Program-made: the position numbers and the translations under genes
The notes under the pieces: model-generated
Told to the model about the DNA's origin: nothing
What the model saw: only the letters and a program-made list of their open reading frames with translations
Databases searched by the model: none
NCBI RefSeq assembly: GCF_014695375.1
Contig: NZ_JACJOG010000053.1
Coordinates: 124,001-188,000 of the forward strand
Direction of reading: 5' to 3'
Source of the DNA: Coleofasciculus sp. FACHB-T130
Lineage (GTDB): Bacteria; Cyanobacteriota; Cyanobacteriia; Cyanobacteriales; FACHB-T130
Length of the DNA: 64,000 bases
Shown here: in pieces, positions 8,366 through 19,100 of the stretch
How the letters are laid out: the number at the start of each line of letters is the position of its first letter
Position numbering within the stretch: the first letter of the stretch is position 1

Positions 8366-10084
8366 CTAATTATCCTTCTGTTTGTCCGATTTCTCCGGCT
8401 TGTCCGGTTTTTCTGGCTTGTCCGGCTTAGACTTCTTTTCCGATTCCGGTTGGGATTGAGTTTCTGGTTTAACAACTGGCACGACAACTGAACCTGGCGG
8501 TGCGGAAGTCTCTAGTGCAGATGAGGGAGCAGGATTAGTTGGCTTGCGATCGCTGCGAGGGAATGGCGGCGTCACTTCCGAAGCGGCGGGAGGCTGCGGA
8601 TTGGCAACCGGGGATGGTGGCGGCTGTTCCGAAGCGGGAGAAGGTTGTGGATTGTTAGCAGCCGGTGGCGGAGTTTTTTCGGATGTAGGAACCGGCTGTT
8701 TTTGCTCGCGACGTTCTATTTCTGCCTGTCCGGCGTTCTTGTTCGTTTCACGATTAGATTGCGGCTTGTTTGAGTTCGGGGATTTCGATGAAGTGTTTGC
8801 AGGAACATCTGGAACATCGCGGTTAACCCGCTGCTGAGATTTTCTGCGGAAGGATTTTTGAACTTCAACGGGTTGCCGTTCAGACTCAGTAGGGGTGATA
8901 TTAACTTTCTCTACGGATTCGGGAGTGACAGTTTGTGCCTCTTGTGGCTGATTTTGCGGCTGGGATTCCGGTTGGGCAACAGGGGAAGCGTCAGGCGGTT
9001 GAGGCTGACGCCAGACAGAACTCAACGCGATCGCTAAACCGGATGCGATCGCGATTCCTGTAGCAATGAAAAGACTGCGGGGATTTCGGAAGAAGGAAGA
9101 ACTGGATTGATGGTTTCTTTCTTCTGGTACGGGCGAAGCGATCGCGCCTCCATTTCTTGAACCCGAATTTTTTCCCACCAAAGCTTCGCCTCTAGGCGGT
9201 GATGGAGAGCTCGCTGGGATAGTTGCCACTGTATGAGTTGGCGGCATTGTTTCGGCAGTGGAACCTCCAAACTGAAGATCCGGCAACAGAGACAGCCACT
9301 CATCTACACTGCCAGGTCGATATTGAGCATCAACAGCCATCCCGCGCATCACCGCCTGATTTACCGCCGGACTTAGGTAGTGTTTTAAGTCGCGGGGCGC
9401 TGGCATCGGTTGCCTGTCTCTGAGTACCGCAGGCGTTGGTACTGTTGCCGTTAACAGCGCGTAAAGTGTGGAGGCTAACCCATAAACATCCGTCGCTGAG
9501 GTGCGCTTTGCTTGGGGCAGGTACTGCTCAATGGGGGCATACCCTTCGGAAACAATACTTGTGTGAGTTTGGGTTGAGTCTGGCGTAAACTCCCGCGAAA
9601 TCCCAAAGTCAATCAGCACCACCTCTTGAGTTCCTTGGCGCAGAATGATGTTCTGGGGCTTGATATCCCGATGCAGCAGATTATTTTGATGCACCACTTT
9701 GACTGCTGCCCCAATCTGCTGCATGAAGTGGATAGCAGCGGACTCTGGCAGCGGCTTGTCCGGAAACACGACCTCTTGCAAAGTTTGACCCGCAATATAG
9801 TCCATTACCAGGTAGGGCAACCCAGCTTCCAAAAAGAAATCGTTAACCCGAACGATATTGGGATGGACGCACAACGCTAAACGTCTTGCTTCATCCTGAA
9901 ACTGACGCGCAAATCTGGCAAAGTCAGGATGCCGACAGAGGGAATCGTTGAGCGTTTTAATGACTACAGGTTGCCCCAAGTAGTGGTGGGTGGCTTGAAA
10001 GGTAACGCCAAAGCCACCCCGTCCCAGTTCTCGATCGAGAGTGTATTTGCCACCCTGCAAAGTTTTGCCAACTAGCGTGTCCAT
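8366..10084 (-). CDS. Membrane-anchored Ser/Thr protein kinase with Pro-rich exported tail
   Basis: A Hanks-type kinase domain fills residues 1-275: Gly loop GRGGFG, catalytic Lys43 (VVIKTL), [11 protein letters not shown] in LIDFGIS, and the activation/APE region [10 protein letters not shown]. All key residues are present, so it should be active on Ser/Thr. A hydrophobic helix follows at about 335-358 ([18 protein letters not shown]). The C-terminal 200 residues are Pro/Gln/Ser-rich and of low complexity, ending in repeated [10 protein letters not shown] units; they are presumably periplasmic and cell-wall spanning. There is no PASTA or other sensor domain. The gene stands immediately downstream of, and co-directional with, the Omp85 gene, with 64 bases between them, so co-transcription is possible. 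Confidence 0.9.
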   Translation of the reverse strand: MDTLVGKTLQGGKYTLDRELGRGGFGVTFQATHHYLGQPVVIKTLNDSLCRHPDFARFARQFQDEARRLALCVHPNIVRVNDFFLEAGLPYLVMDYIAGQTLQEVVFPDKPLPESAAIHFMQQIGAAVKVVHQNNLLHRDIKPQNIILRQGTQEVVLIDFGISREFTPDSTQTHTSIVSEGYAPIEQYLPQAKRTSATDVYGLASTLYALLTATVPTPAVLRDRQPMPAPRDLKHYLSPAVNQAVMRGMAVDAQYRPGSVDEWLSLLPDLQFGGSTAETMPPTHTVATIPASSPSPPRGEALVGKNSGSRNGGAIASPVPEERNHQSSSSFFRNPRSLFIATGIAIASGLAIALSSVWRQPQPPDASPVAQPESQPQNQPQEAQTVTPESVEKVNITPTESERQPVEVQKSFRRKSQQRVNRDVPDVPANTSSKSPNSNKPQSNRETNKNAGQAEIERREQKQPVPTSEKTPPPAANNPQPSPASEQPPPSPVANPQPPAASEVTPPFPRSDRKPTNPAPSSALETSAPPGSVVVPVVKPETQSQPESEKKSKPDKPEKPDKPEKSDKQKDN

Positions 10085-10148
10085 GCAATCACCAAGAATG
10101 AAGGATGAGCTAATTTGAACTCATTTTAAATTTCTCTTCCTTCCGATG

Positions 10149-12254
10149 TTAGAACCTTTGACCGATCCCGAATTGGAGTCGGCTTTCACCGTGGTCGTTG
10201 ATACCAAAGTCAGCCCTAAGCAAGCCAATCGGGGATTGGACGCGCACACCAGCTCCGTAGCCAAAGCCAGTTCCTTGTTTGCCACGGACAGTTCCAGGTT
10301 CTCCCGGCACCGTATCGCCAGAGCCTAAGTCGGAGCCAAAGTCAGCGAATAAAACGCCACCTACCGGCTTAAAAACTGGGAAGCGATACTCGGCAGAGGC
10401 TAACACATAGCTGCGACCGCTGGCAACATCACCACTTCCGTAGCCCCGTACAGAATTGATGCCACCTAGATTAAAGGCTTCATAGGGCGGGAGATTGCCG
10501 ATGGTTGTGCCTCCCTGCACGTTGAAGGCTAATACATCTGGAGTTGCACCGTTGGTTAAATTAAAGGGTATGTACTGGCTGTAGTTTGCCTTAACCCGGT
10601 TCATCAAGATACTGCCGTTCCCAACCGGGATCGATTGTTCTGTACTGAGGCTGACGACCGACCCTTTGGTTGGGTTAATTGGATTGTCTCGTTTGTCTTG
10701 TGCGATCCCAGCAGACACGGAAACTTTGTCGTCGATACCGTTTTGGCTATAGGAAAGGCGATTTCCTAATTCATCTACGGGTGAGAGATTGCCTTTGCTA
10801 TCGCGGATGCTGGTGCGGGTGTAGTTCACGCCTACCGATGCCTGCACATCGCCTACAGGTTTCGTGAAGGTGACGCCGCCGCCAAACTGCCCTTCCCGAA
10901 CTCTGTCCCCATTTGGCAACTTGACATCTTCGTTAAAGGTTTCTGAAAGTTGCCGCTGTCGAGATGCCTCGATAGTATATCCAGGGCGGTCTGGATTGCT
11001 GGCGCGATAGGGACTGGTAATATTCCCATTAAACTGTAAGTCGCTGCGGCTTGCTTGGACATTCAGACCTACCTGCTGGTTAATGCCTCCGAAATTCTGG
11101 TCTTTATAATTAATGCTGCCGAAGATGCCACTGTTCTCGCTGTAGCCACCACCGACGTTAACGGCGCGGGAAGTGCGTTCGGTAAGGTCGTAGCTCACAT
11201 CAACTTTCCGAGAATCGCCACTGAGGGAAACATCGGCGTTGTCAAACAGCCCTAACTGATACAGCCGTTGCAAGTCTGTCCGTGCCGCATCCACCCGGAA
11301 GGGTTGACCCGGCTTCAGTTTTAACTCCTGACGGACGAAATTTTCTTGGGTGCGTCCTTTGGTTGGCTTTCCTTCGGTGTCTAAAAAGCGGATTTTTATA
11401 TCCCCAACGGTACCCTCAGCGACTTCAATGGTGACGACCCCATCCCGGCTGGGTTGCACGGCTAGCACTTGTGCTGCCACATAACCATTTTGCTTGTACC
11501 ACTGGTTGAGTTGTTCGGCACTTTGGTTGAGGGCATTGGGGCTAATTTTTGCCCCCAGTTGGGATTTGAAAATGTCGTTGGCAACTGCTGGGGTCAAGGC
11601 TTGGGCACCGGAAAGTTTGAGCGATCGCACCACTAGGGGTTTCACCTCAAAGACTGTCCTCAGTCCACTTGGCTCGGTATAACTGGTTACGTTGGCACCA
11701 GTAAATAGCCCGGTCGCTAAAATCGCCGTCACATCCTTTTGCAGTTGGCTTTGACTGGTATCTCCACCCGGACGAGTTTTAATCGTTTGACGGACAATTT
11801 GCTGCAACTCTGGTGTCGCCCCCGCTACCTCAATACCTGTCGCGGTCACGACCAAATCTGGTGAATTGAGAGAGCTAGCAGGCGCTTTTTGGGGAACGCG
11901 AGTCGTCTGAGTAAATTGAGGCAGTGTCCGGGTTTCCGGTGCCGCAATGGCTCTCGCGGGGCGGGTGGTGGCAGAATTAACGGGAACAACTACCTCAGGA
12001 TTGACGGGTTGTTGAGCTGGCGCGGATGGCTGGCGCGTACCCGAACTAACGGGGACAACGACCTGAGCATCTGCTATTTTTTGAGTTGCGGCTGTTGAGG
12101 AAGGCACATCGGAAGTGACCGGGACAACGACAACTTCTTCAGCGTTTGGTGTCTGGGTTGGAGAGGAAGAAGTTGTACTGGCGCTAGCCAGAGAACTGAG
12201 ATCGCTCGCAGCCAAAACCGCTAAAGTGCAAATAGCCAAAGAAGGAACGCGCAT
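10149..12254 (-). CDS. Omp85-family outer-membrane protein (BamA/TamA-like)
   Basis: This is probably a barrel assembly or translocation pore. From ATG 12252-12254 a signal peptide (MRVPSLAICTLAVLAASDLSS) is followed by a Pro/Thr/Val-rich linker with repeated VVVPV units (residues 30-130), as in cyanobacterial Omp85. POTRA domains then span about 130-370 (PLVVRSLKLSGAQALT, GVVTIEVAEGTVGDIKI, VDVSYDLTER). The C-terminal barrel starts near 375 and includes the conserved VRGYGSGD region, which aligns with the VRGF/Y-type substrate motif of loop 6, and it ends in aromatic F (RLQFGIGQRF). The length of 701 residues is usual. No two-partner-secretion passenger gene is nearby, so I favour BamA/TamA over FhaC. 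A kinase gene follows it. Confidence 0.88.
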   Translation of the reverse strand: MRVPSLAICTLAVLAASDLSSLASASTTSSSPTQTPNAEEVVVVPVTSDVPSSTAATQKIADAQVVVPVSSGTRQPSAPAQQPVNPEVVVPVNSATTRPARAIAAPETRTLPQFTQTTRVPQKAPASSLNSPDLVVTATGIEVAGATPELQQIVRQTIKTRPGGDTSQSQLQKDVTAILATGLFTGANVTSYTEPSGLRTVFEVKPLVVRSLKLSGAQALTPAVANDIFKSQLGAKISPNALNQSAEQLNQWYKQNGYVAAQVLAVQPSRDGVVTIEVAEGTVGDIKIRFLDTEGKPTKGRTQENFVRQELKLKPGQPFRVDAARTDLQRLYQLGLFDNADVSLSGDSRKVDVSYDLTERTSRAVNVGGGYSENSGIFGSINYKDQNFGGINQQVGLNVQASRSDLQFNGNITSPYRASNPDRPGYTIEASRQRQLSETFNEDVKLPNGDRVREGQFGGGVTFTKPVGDVQASVGVNYTRTSIRDSKGNLSPVDELGNRLSYSQNGIDDKVSVSAGIAQDKRDNPINPTKGSVVSLSTEQSIPVGNGSILMNRVKANYSQYIPFNLTNGATPDVLAFNVQGGTTIGNLPPYEAFNLGGINSVRGYGSGDVASGRSYVLASAEYRFPVFKPVGGVLFADFGSDLGSGDTVPGEPGTVRGKQGTGFGYGAGVRVQSPIGLLRADFGINDHGESRLQFGIGQRF

Positions 12255-12520
12255 TATAGAAAACCAGGGAGAGAGAGGAGGAGAAGGAGATTGCATACAG
12301 ATATCCAGCGAAATGGTATAAGACGGTAGCTAGTGTAAAATCGCTAATTGCTTATCGCTTACGAGGTTTTGTTAAATTTGACACTCGCTATTGCCGTCTG
12401 GTTCCATTCGTCGATTTTGAATTTGGAAATTTTTCCCTGGCTTCTCTGGAGTCAGGAAGGTTGGATTTTGGATTGGCGATGGACAAACAATCGAAAATCT
12501 AAAATCTGTGGAGGTCTGGG

Positions 12521-13846
12521 ATGAGGGTACTGTGCCTCAGCAATGGTCATGGGGAGGACATCATTGCCGTCCGGATTTTGCAACAACTTCAGCAACAGTC
12601 TCATTCTTTGGAACTAGCAGCCTTGCCATTGGTAGGCGATGGGCGAGCTTATGCTGAGCTAGATATCCCGATCATTGGCCCCGTGCAGACGATGCCCTCC
12701 GGTGGCTTTATCTATATGGATGGGCGTCAACTGGTGCGAGATGTACAGGGCGGTTTATTACAGCTCACCCTCGCCCAGCACCGCGCAATCCGAAAGTGGG
12801 CGTCCCCAGGCAGACCCAAGGAGCGAGGTAGAGGGGTAATCCTGGCGGTGGGGGATATTGTCCCGCTGTTGTTTGGCTGGTTAAGCGGCGTTCCCTATGC
12901 TTTTGTGGGTACGGCTAAATCGGAATATTATTTGCGAGATGAAGCGGGGCCATTGCCACGGCGCGACCAACGAGGGCGCTGGGAAGGTTGGTCTGGGTCT
13001 GTTTACTTGCCTTGGGAACGTTGGCTGATGAGTCAGCGGCGTTGTAAGGCGGTGTTTCCCAGAGATGGGCTGACAACTCAGATGTTAAAGAAGTGGCCTA
13101 TCCCGGCGTTTGATTTAGGGAACCCGATGATGGACGGTTTGGAACCACCCAGACCAAAAGCAATATTTTATTCGTCAAATGCTGAACAGGAAGAGATGAG
13201 GCGATCGCTAATTGTGGCTCTTCTCCCTGGTTCTAGACCTCCCGAAGCTTATGCCAATTGGCAGCAAATTATGCAAGCTTGTGTGGGGTTAATGCAGGGG
13301 TTTGCACCTCGACCCGTCCTATTCCTGGGAGCGATCGCACTTGGGTTAAATTTAGATCCTTTGTACCAAACCCTTGAGGCTCACGGTTGGCGACAATCTA
13401 ATGGACTGGAGGAAAGTGAGAAATTTTCCCCCTCGCCCATTTCTGACCCAGAAGCACGAACTTTTACGAAAGAAAATGGCACTCTGATTCTGACTCAGCA
13501 CGCTTATAACGATTGCTTGAATGAAGCAGATTTAGCGATCGCAATGGCTGGTACGGCAACCGAGCAGTTTGTCGGATTGGGGAAACCCGCGATCGCGATC
13601 CCCGGAGAAGGCCCTCAGTTTACGAGCGCCTTTGCCGAAGCTCAATCTCGCCTGCTAGGACCCTCCCTGATTTTGGTAGAACAACCCGCTAAAGTCGCCG
13701 GGGTTGTGCAATATTTATTACGCGACCCCGATCGGCTGCAACTGATTGCTGAAAATGGACGCCGCCGCATGGGAGAAGCGGGAGCCGCCGAGCGGATTGC
13801 GGCTTGTGTGATGGAACGCTTGTTGGGTTTTTACTTTTCAATTTAG
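12521..13846 (+). CDS. Lipid-A-disaccharide synthase-related protein (LpxB-like glycosyltransferase)
   Basis: The 441-residue protein starts MRVLCLSNGHGEDIIAVRIL and has the GT-B layout of the cyanobacterial LpxB-related family. It shows a Gly-rich N-terminal loop, a central LLPGSRPPEAYANW block, and a C-terminal nucleotide-sugar site with DLAIAMAGTATEQFVGLGKPAIAIPG. It lacks the full set of canonical LpxB motifs, so the acceptor and product are uncertain; it is probably an envelope glycolipid enzyme, which is inference. It is divergent from the Omp85 gene across about 265 bases. RBS-like GGAGGT lies 11 bases before the ATG. Several HIP1 octamers lie inside the gene. Confidence 0.8.
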   Translation: MRVLCLSNGHGEDIIAVRILQQLQQQSHSLELAALPLVGDGRAYAELDIPIIGPVQTMPSGGFIYMDGRQLVRDVQGGLLQLTLAQHRAIRKWASPGRPKERGRGVILAVGDIVPLLFGWLSGVPYAFVGTAKSEYYLRDEAGPLPRRDQRGRWEGWSGSVYLPWERWLMSQRRCKAVFPRDGLTTQMLKKWPIPAFDLGNPMMDGLEPPRPKAIFYSSNAEQEEMRRSLIVALLPGSRPPEAYANWQQIMQACVGLMQGFAPRPVLFLGAIALGLNLDPLYQTLEAHGWRQSNGLEESEKFSPSPISDPEARTFTKENGTLILTQHAYNDCLNEADLAIAMAGTATEQFVGLGKPAIAIPGEGPQFTSAFAEAQSRLLGPSLILVEQPAKVAGVVQYLLRDPDRLQLIAENGRRRMGEAGAAERIAACVMERLLGFYFSI

Positions 13847-14097
13847 GCTCAACCCATTGCTAATTGCCACTGACAGTAGGGGAGCAAAGTTGTTCTTCCC
13901 CTACTCTGATGGCGTAGCCTTGTTGAAAGAAATGATTGCCCAACTCATGCCCACCCCGTTTATTTAATTGAGTTGATGTCCCAACTATAATAGAGAATAA
14001 AGAATGAGTTTCGTTGAGAGTAGATTGCTTTGAGCTGAGCGAATACATTTTAGGTTTGGGCTTCGCCCAGCTATTGATTAGAGAGGGATCAAAATCC

Positions 14098-14520
14098 ATG
14101 TACAAGATAGGTGTATTGGATGATGATGAAAATTGGTGTTTGATTATCGAGCGATTTTTACGAAAAGATTTTGAAGTTCATATTTATAAAACAGTCTTTA
14201 CGTTTTTACAAGAAATAGAAAGTTACGATTTACTGATTATAGATTTTTCTATTCCCCCCGCTCCGTATGAGAGAGGCATGGATGGTTGCGAGATCATCAA
14301 TCATATCAAAAATGATTTTATAAATCCTCCCTTATTAGTTTTAGCAACCGGCTTTATTAGTGCTAATGAGTTAGAGTTTGGCAGAGAAATCTGTCCGGAA
14401 GCAGATGCTTTTTTATCGAAAGATGCCGGGTTAGACATCATTTTGAATGAAATCAAACGACTGCTGAATTCTAAAGATAGTGATGCATCTAATCGAGCGA
14501 TCGCAAATCCACCCAGTTAG
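14098..14520 (+). CDS. Orphan single-domain response regulator
   Basis: A 140-residue receiver domain from ATG 14098, with AGAGAGG upstream as RBS. The acidic pocket is LDDDENW, the phospho-acceptor Asp is in LLIIDFSIP, the switch Thr is replaced by an ATGF motif (VLATGFIS) in which T is still present, and the conserved Lys is in FLSKDAG. No output domain is present. Between the acceptor Asp and the usual Gly the loop is expanded (IPPAPYERGMDG), which may alter partner choice. The body is A/T-rich compared with its neighbours. The longest frame starts at 14014, but its first 28 residues look non-coding. No kinase is adjacent, so the partner is unknown. Confidence 0.8.
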   Translation: MYKIGVLDDDENWCLIIERFLRKDFEVHIYKTVFTFLQEIESYDLLIIDFSIPPAPYERGMDGCEIINHIKNDFINPPLLVLATGFISANELEFGREICPEADAFLSKDAGLDIILNEIKRLLNSKDSDASNRAIANPPS

Positions 14521-14610
14521 ATGCTTCATGACTTTATAAGTAATACATTTCCCCTTGGTATTCGCTTAGTAAACTGCATTCTACAGACGGAGAAAAGTAA
14601 TAAGGCGTGC

Positions 14611-15336
14611 TTAGATATTCTTAACCAACACTCCAATTTCTCGTTGGATCGGCAGCACATCTAAAATATCGGTTTGGGAGCAATATTTCAGGTCTTCTTG
14701 ACAATCGAGGCGTAACAGCCGTTGACCATGACTGGCGTGGTGGAACAACTCTAGTAAATTATTTTGCCACTGCTGGTAAAGAGCGATCGCGGCACATCCT
14801 TCATCGTTACCTATTTCTAGCGAACCTTTCTCTTGCAAAGAATGAGCGATCGCACCTGCACACACCGTATCCTCCAGAGAAAAACTACCTTCCCAACCCG
14901 ATCCCAGCAGCCAAACTGTCTCTGGCTGCTTGCTGAGAACGTATTCTACCACCGCTTGACGATTCACTAACGCTGCTGCCAGAACCACTGGAGCCTTCTG
15001 TACTCGCGTTAGGGCGCGAGTGCCATTCGTAGTACTGATAAATAATCGTCGTCCCTGTACGCGCTCTGGCGTACAATCCAGGGGAGAATTGCCCAAATCG
15101 CAGCCAGACACTTTAGCACCGCCTCGTTCACCAGCGCGCAACCGGAGATCGGCTTGCCACTGTTCGCTGACTTGCATCAAGGTTCCCATATCGCTAAAGA
15201 CTTGGACAGCCTCAGCACCCGCATTCAGGGCGGTGGCGATAGTAGTCGTAGCGCGGAGTACATCGATGGCGATCGCGCACTCAGGTACGCTGTCGGAGGG
15301 AGTCAGTTCGGGCGTGTGGTAGACAAATAACTTCAC
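14611..15336 (-). CDS. 2-phosphosulfolactate phosphatase family protein (ComB-like)
   Basis: The 241-residue protein is read from a GTG at 15334-15336 ([13 protein letters not shown]). It has the ComB fold signatures [23 protein letters not shown], a GCDLGNSPL block, [10 protein letters not shown] and [19 protein letters not shown]. ComB removes phosphate from 2-phosphosulfolactate in coenzyme M synthesis. Cyanobacteria are not known to make coenzyme M by that route, so the true substrate here is open. The gene is cytoplasmic and stands in the minus-strand pair with the thioesterase 80 bases upstream, so the two may share a transcript. An ATG start 24 bases further out (15358) is possible but less like the family. 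Confidence 0.85.
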   Translation of the reverse strand: MKLFVYHTPELTPSDSVPECAIAIDVLRATTTIATALNAGAEAVQVFSDMGTLMQVSEQWQADLRLRAGERGGAKVSGCDLGNSPLDCTPERVQGRRLFISTTNGTRALTRVQKAPVVLAAALVNRQAVVEYVLSKQPETVWLLGSGWEGSFSLEDTVCAGAIAHSLQEKGSLEIGNDEGCAAIALYQQWQNNLLELFHHASHGQRLLRLDCQEDLKYCSQTDILDVLPIQREIGVLVKNI

Positions 15337-15416
15337 AATTAAGGTTTTACCTGCAATCAAAACTATTGACTTAACATTTTAGGGAGCATTAGGTAGGAAA
15401 GCCTACCAAATTTAGA

Positions 15417-15929
15417 TTAAACCGCCGAAAGTCGTGCCAACGCATCTTTCATCGTGGGTGGTAACTGGCGCATAATCTTACCCTTTTCTCGATCTACTAC
15501 CACTAACGTGACTTTTGCAGTCACGTACAACTCTTGTCCATCGAGAGATTGAATCTGATAATCCCAATTGATGCGGACGCCCTCGGTATCTGCCATGCGC
15601 GTCTTTAGCACAGCACTCATTCCCATCCGCAGAGGGCGGTGGTAGCGCACCGAAAGATCCACAACCGGCATATCGCATCCCAAGGCGACTAAATCTGCAA
15701 ATTCGATGCCAATTGAGCGCAGGCATTCCACCCGCGCCTCTTCCATCCAGGTAATATAGGAGCCATGCCAGACAATCCCTGCATAGTCAGTATGGTGAGG
15801 ATGCGCTTTGACTGGGTATTCAAACCAGTTCTCTGTCGTAGCTGTTAGAGAGACGCTTTCAATCGCGCCCATAGGTGGCAGTGATGGCGAGGTTTGTGGT
15901 TCTTCTGACACGTTGCCTATCGTCCTCAA
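15417..15929 (-). CDS. Hot-dog fold acyl-CoA thioesterase (4HBT family)
   Basis: The 170-residue protein has the 4-hydroxybenzoyl-CoA thioesterase signature: HHTDYAGIVWHGSYITWMEEARVECL, with the catalytic-type Asp in the HTD segment, followed by VRYHRPLRMGMSAVLKTRM and a final beta strand. Cyanobacterial members of this type include the 1,4-dihydroxy-2-naphthoyl-CoA hydrolase of phylloquinone synthesis, so that is a candidate role, but no other men gene is nearby. The first 30 or so residues are low in complexity, and an internal Met at residue 20 (15872) may be the true start. The product is likely cytoplasmic. Confidence 0.85.
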   Translation of the reverse strand: MRTIGNVSEEPQTSPSLPPMGAIESVSLTATTENWFEYPVKAHPHHTDYAGIVWHGSYITWMEEARVECLRSIGIEFADLVALGCDMPVVDLSVRYHRPLRMGMSAVLKTRMADTEGVRINWDYQIQSLDGQELYVTAKVTLVVVDREKGKIMRQLPPTMKDALARLSAV

Positions 15930-16196
15930 TACACCTAGAGGATTGTACCTCTAGACTGAGCGCGATCGCCTCCTGAGATCGTTAGATGACTCTTCTTCCT
16001 GCGCGAGGGCTATTCTCAGTGCGATCCTTCCGTAACGAGCGATCGCAAGCGTGGATCTCTTCCAGTAGCATAGAAATTTTCTGCTTGCCAACCGTGATTT
16101 CCTCAGAAAGCATCGGGTTTTTGCCGATTCCCTACTGATGAAATGACCAATTTCTAAGCCAGCCATCTGCTAAACCGCTTGTGGAAGAGTTGTCCA
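15930..16196. other. Spacer between the thioesterase and first CHAT gene
   Basis: About 270 bases hold two HIP1-type sites and no gene I can support. The divergent promoters of the two flanking genes should be here; I see no consensus boxes good enough to mark. Confidence 0.3.
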
Positions 16197-19100
16197 ATGC
16201 ATCGTCGCGTCTATCACGTCAGTCTTCTCACGATTAGCCTGCTTCTCACCCTTCACCCTTCATCCTTCATCCTTCATCCTTCCGGAAGCGCTTTTGCACA
16301 GGCACCAACCTCTACAGACCGGAAAACTGAAGCAGACCGACTTTTCCAACAAGGCGTACAGCAGTATCGTCAAGGGCAATACCCAAAGGCACTCGCCACC
16401 TATCAACGGGTGCTAGAAATACAGCAACAACTGAATGACAAAGCCGGAATTGGGCAAACCCTGAACAACATCGGCGAGGTTTACTACTGGTTGCGGCAAC
16501 CTGACAAAGCTTTAGATGTTTTGCAGCAAGCTTTGGCTATTCGCAGAGAATTAAAAGATCGTACAGGGGAAGGAGAAACCCTAGATAATATTGGCTTGAG
16601 TTATTTCTGGAATGACCAAAATGACAAAGCTTTAGAAACCTTGCAACAAGCTTTGGCGATTCGTCGGGAAGTACAAGACAAAGCAGGAGAAAGTAAAACC
16701 CTCAGTAGTCTTGGCACGCTTTACGCGGGTGGTCTTCAGCAATATCCCAAAGCCTTAGAAAGCTTACAGCAAGCGCTGGCAATCCAACAAGAATTAGGGG
16801 ATAAATTTCTACTGGGAATTACTATGCGCCGAATGGGGACAGTCTATCGAGGCATGAAAGAGTATCCTCGTACTTTGGAGTGGTTGGAGAAATCGTTAGC
16901 CCTCAGCCGCGAAGTGCAAAACCGTGTAGGTGAAGGGGAAACTCTCTATCAGCTCGGCTTAACTTACTTTAATCAAGACAAGTATGACCAGGCTTTGCAA
17001 TTTTATCAGCAAGCATTGCCTCTTATTCAAGCCGTAGGAATTCACCTAGTAGAAGCTGGCATTCTCGAAGGAATGGGAGATTCTTACTTTAATCAAAAAC
17101 AATATGAGCAAGCGATCGCCTTTTACCAACAATCCCTCCCTGTTGTTAGAGAAGTAAAGAATAAGTCCCAAGAAGTTGGCATTCTTCTATTCATAGGGAA
17201 GGCTTACAGCAGTCTCAAGCAATACGAGCAAGCGATCGCCTTTAAGCAACAAGCTCTGGCAATCGCGCAAGCCATTCCCAATAATAAAGCGCAAGAAGCC
17301 AATGTTCTCTCTGGAATAGCCTATATTTACTTTAGTCAAAATCAATATGAGCAAGCGATCGTATTCTATCAACAAGGACTGGCGATTACACGAGAAACCC
17401 AAGATAAGCCCCAAGAGTCTAACTTTTTATCTCTAATCGGAAGTTCTTACTATTTGCAAGGCAAAGACGAGCAAGCCATTGAATTCCTTCAAAAATCATT
17501 AGCTATTCGTCGAGAAATCAAGGATAAACCCGCTCAACTAGAAACCCTAATCTTGTTAAGTGGAATATATAGCTCAACAGCCATATCATTTGTCAACAGA
17601 GGGGTGTATCCTCAAGCAAAAGCAGAGTATTCTCGCGTGATAGAGTTGGCACAGGAAGCTTTAAACCTTGCCAGAGAATTGAAAAAAACAAAATCAGAAG
17701 CAAGTGCTTTAATTCATCTGGGAGCAGCTTACAGCTTCTTTCAAGACGAGCAAAAAGCGATTGAAGTGTTACAACAAGCGATGAGCATTGCGCGAGAAAC
17801 CAAGGATTTAGGTATTGAAGACTCAGCTCTGACTCAGCTTGCTAGCATTTACAATACTCAGGACGACTCTCGCAAATATATTGAAATCAGGTTGCAACAA
17901 GTCGAAATTGCACGACAGCAAAATAATAAACGGGGTGAGGCAGATGTTTTACTCACTTTAGCCAGCACCTATAACGTACTTGGAGAAAATCAAAAGGCAG
18001 TCGAAACCTACCAGCAAGCATTAGCCGCAGCGCGACAAATCGAAATCGCTAAACTATTGCCAAATTTACAAGATAGTGCTTTAAGCACAGAATCGAGTGC
18101 GCTATCTGGCTTAAGTCTGAGTTACAGCAATCTTGGGGAATATGACAAAGCTATTGATTGGGCGCAACAGCTATTAAAGCGTGCACAAACCCTTGGTAAA
18201 CCTGCATTAGAAGTAGACGCGCTGCTGCGGTTGGCTTTCTTATACAATGTACCTCTCAAAAATGTTCCGAAAGCCATTGAAGTCAGTCAGCAAGCCTTAA
18301 CCATTGCGCGGAAAATCAAAGAATCCTCCCTTGAAGCAAAGGCACTGGCAAGCTTGAGCAGCGCTTACAACAAACAGGGAAACTATCCCTTAGCGTTGCA
18401 GTCGGCTGAGCAATGTTTAGCAATTGCCAAGCAGCTAGAAAACCCCCAACTAGAGCAGAATGCTTTGGATATTCTTGAAGAAATTTACTCCAACCAAGGT
18501 AACTATCAAAAAGCGGTGGAGTTTGCTCAAGCTAGGTTGGCAGTAGTGCAAAAGGCAAAACTGAACAACTATGAAATCAGTGCTTTAACGTCCCTAAGCC
18601 AGAGTTATGGCTTGTTAGGTGATACTACCAAAGCCGTGGAAACAGCCAAGCAAGCTTTAACTTTAGCACGACAAAGGCAAAATACTTCTCGTGAAGCCCT
18701 AGCTTTAAATGCTCTCAGCGACGCCTACAGAGTTCAAGGAGAATACGAACAGGGGATAGCAGTAGGACAAACGTCTTTGGAGATATCGCGCAAAAACAAA
18801 GATTTCATTGGAGAAGTAGCGGCGGCGACTATTCTTAGTGGAATGTATGAGGCTTTGGGAGAATATCAAAAAGTAATTGCAGTTGCAGAGCCAAGTTTAG
18901 CACAGGCAAGGAAAATAAATAATCGCGAACAAGAAGCAGAGTTACTAATCAAGTTAGGAAACTCTTACGGAATTATTGGCAAATACACAGAAGGCAAACA
19001 GTTAGTAGAGCAAGGATTAGCAATTGCGCGAGAATTAAAAAATCGTAGGCTAGAATCCCATGCTTTAGCTCGGTTGAGTAACCGCTACAAAGATTTAGGT

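Noticed and set aside
10149-12254. Two-partner secretion pore (FhaC type) reading of the Omp85 gene
   Set aside because: No hemagglutinin-type passenger gene is nearby and the POTRA and linker layout fits cyanobacterial BamA/TamA-like proteins better.
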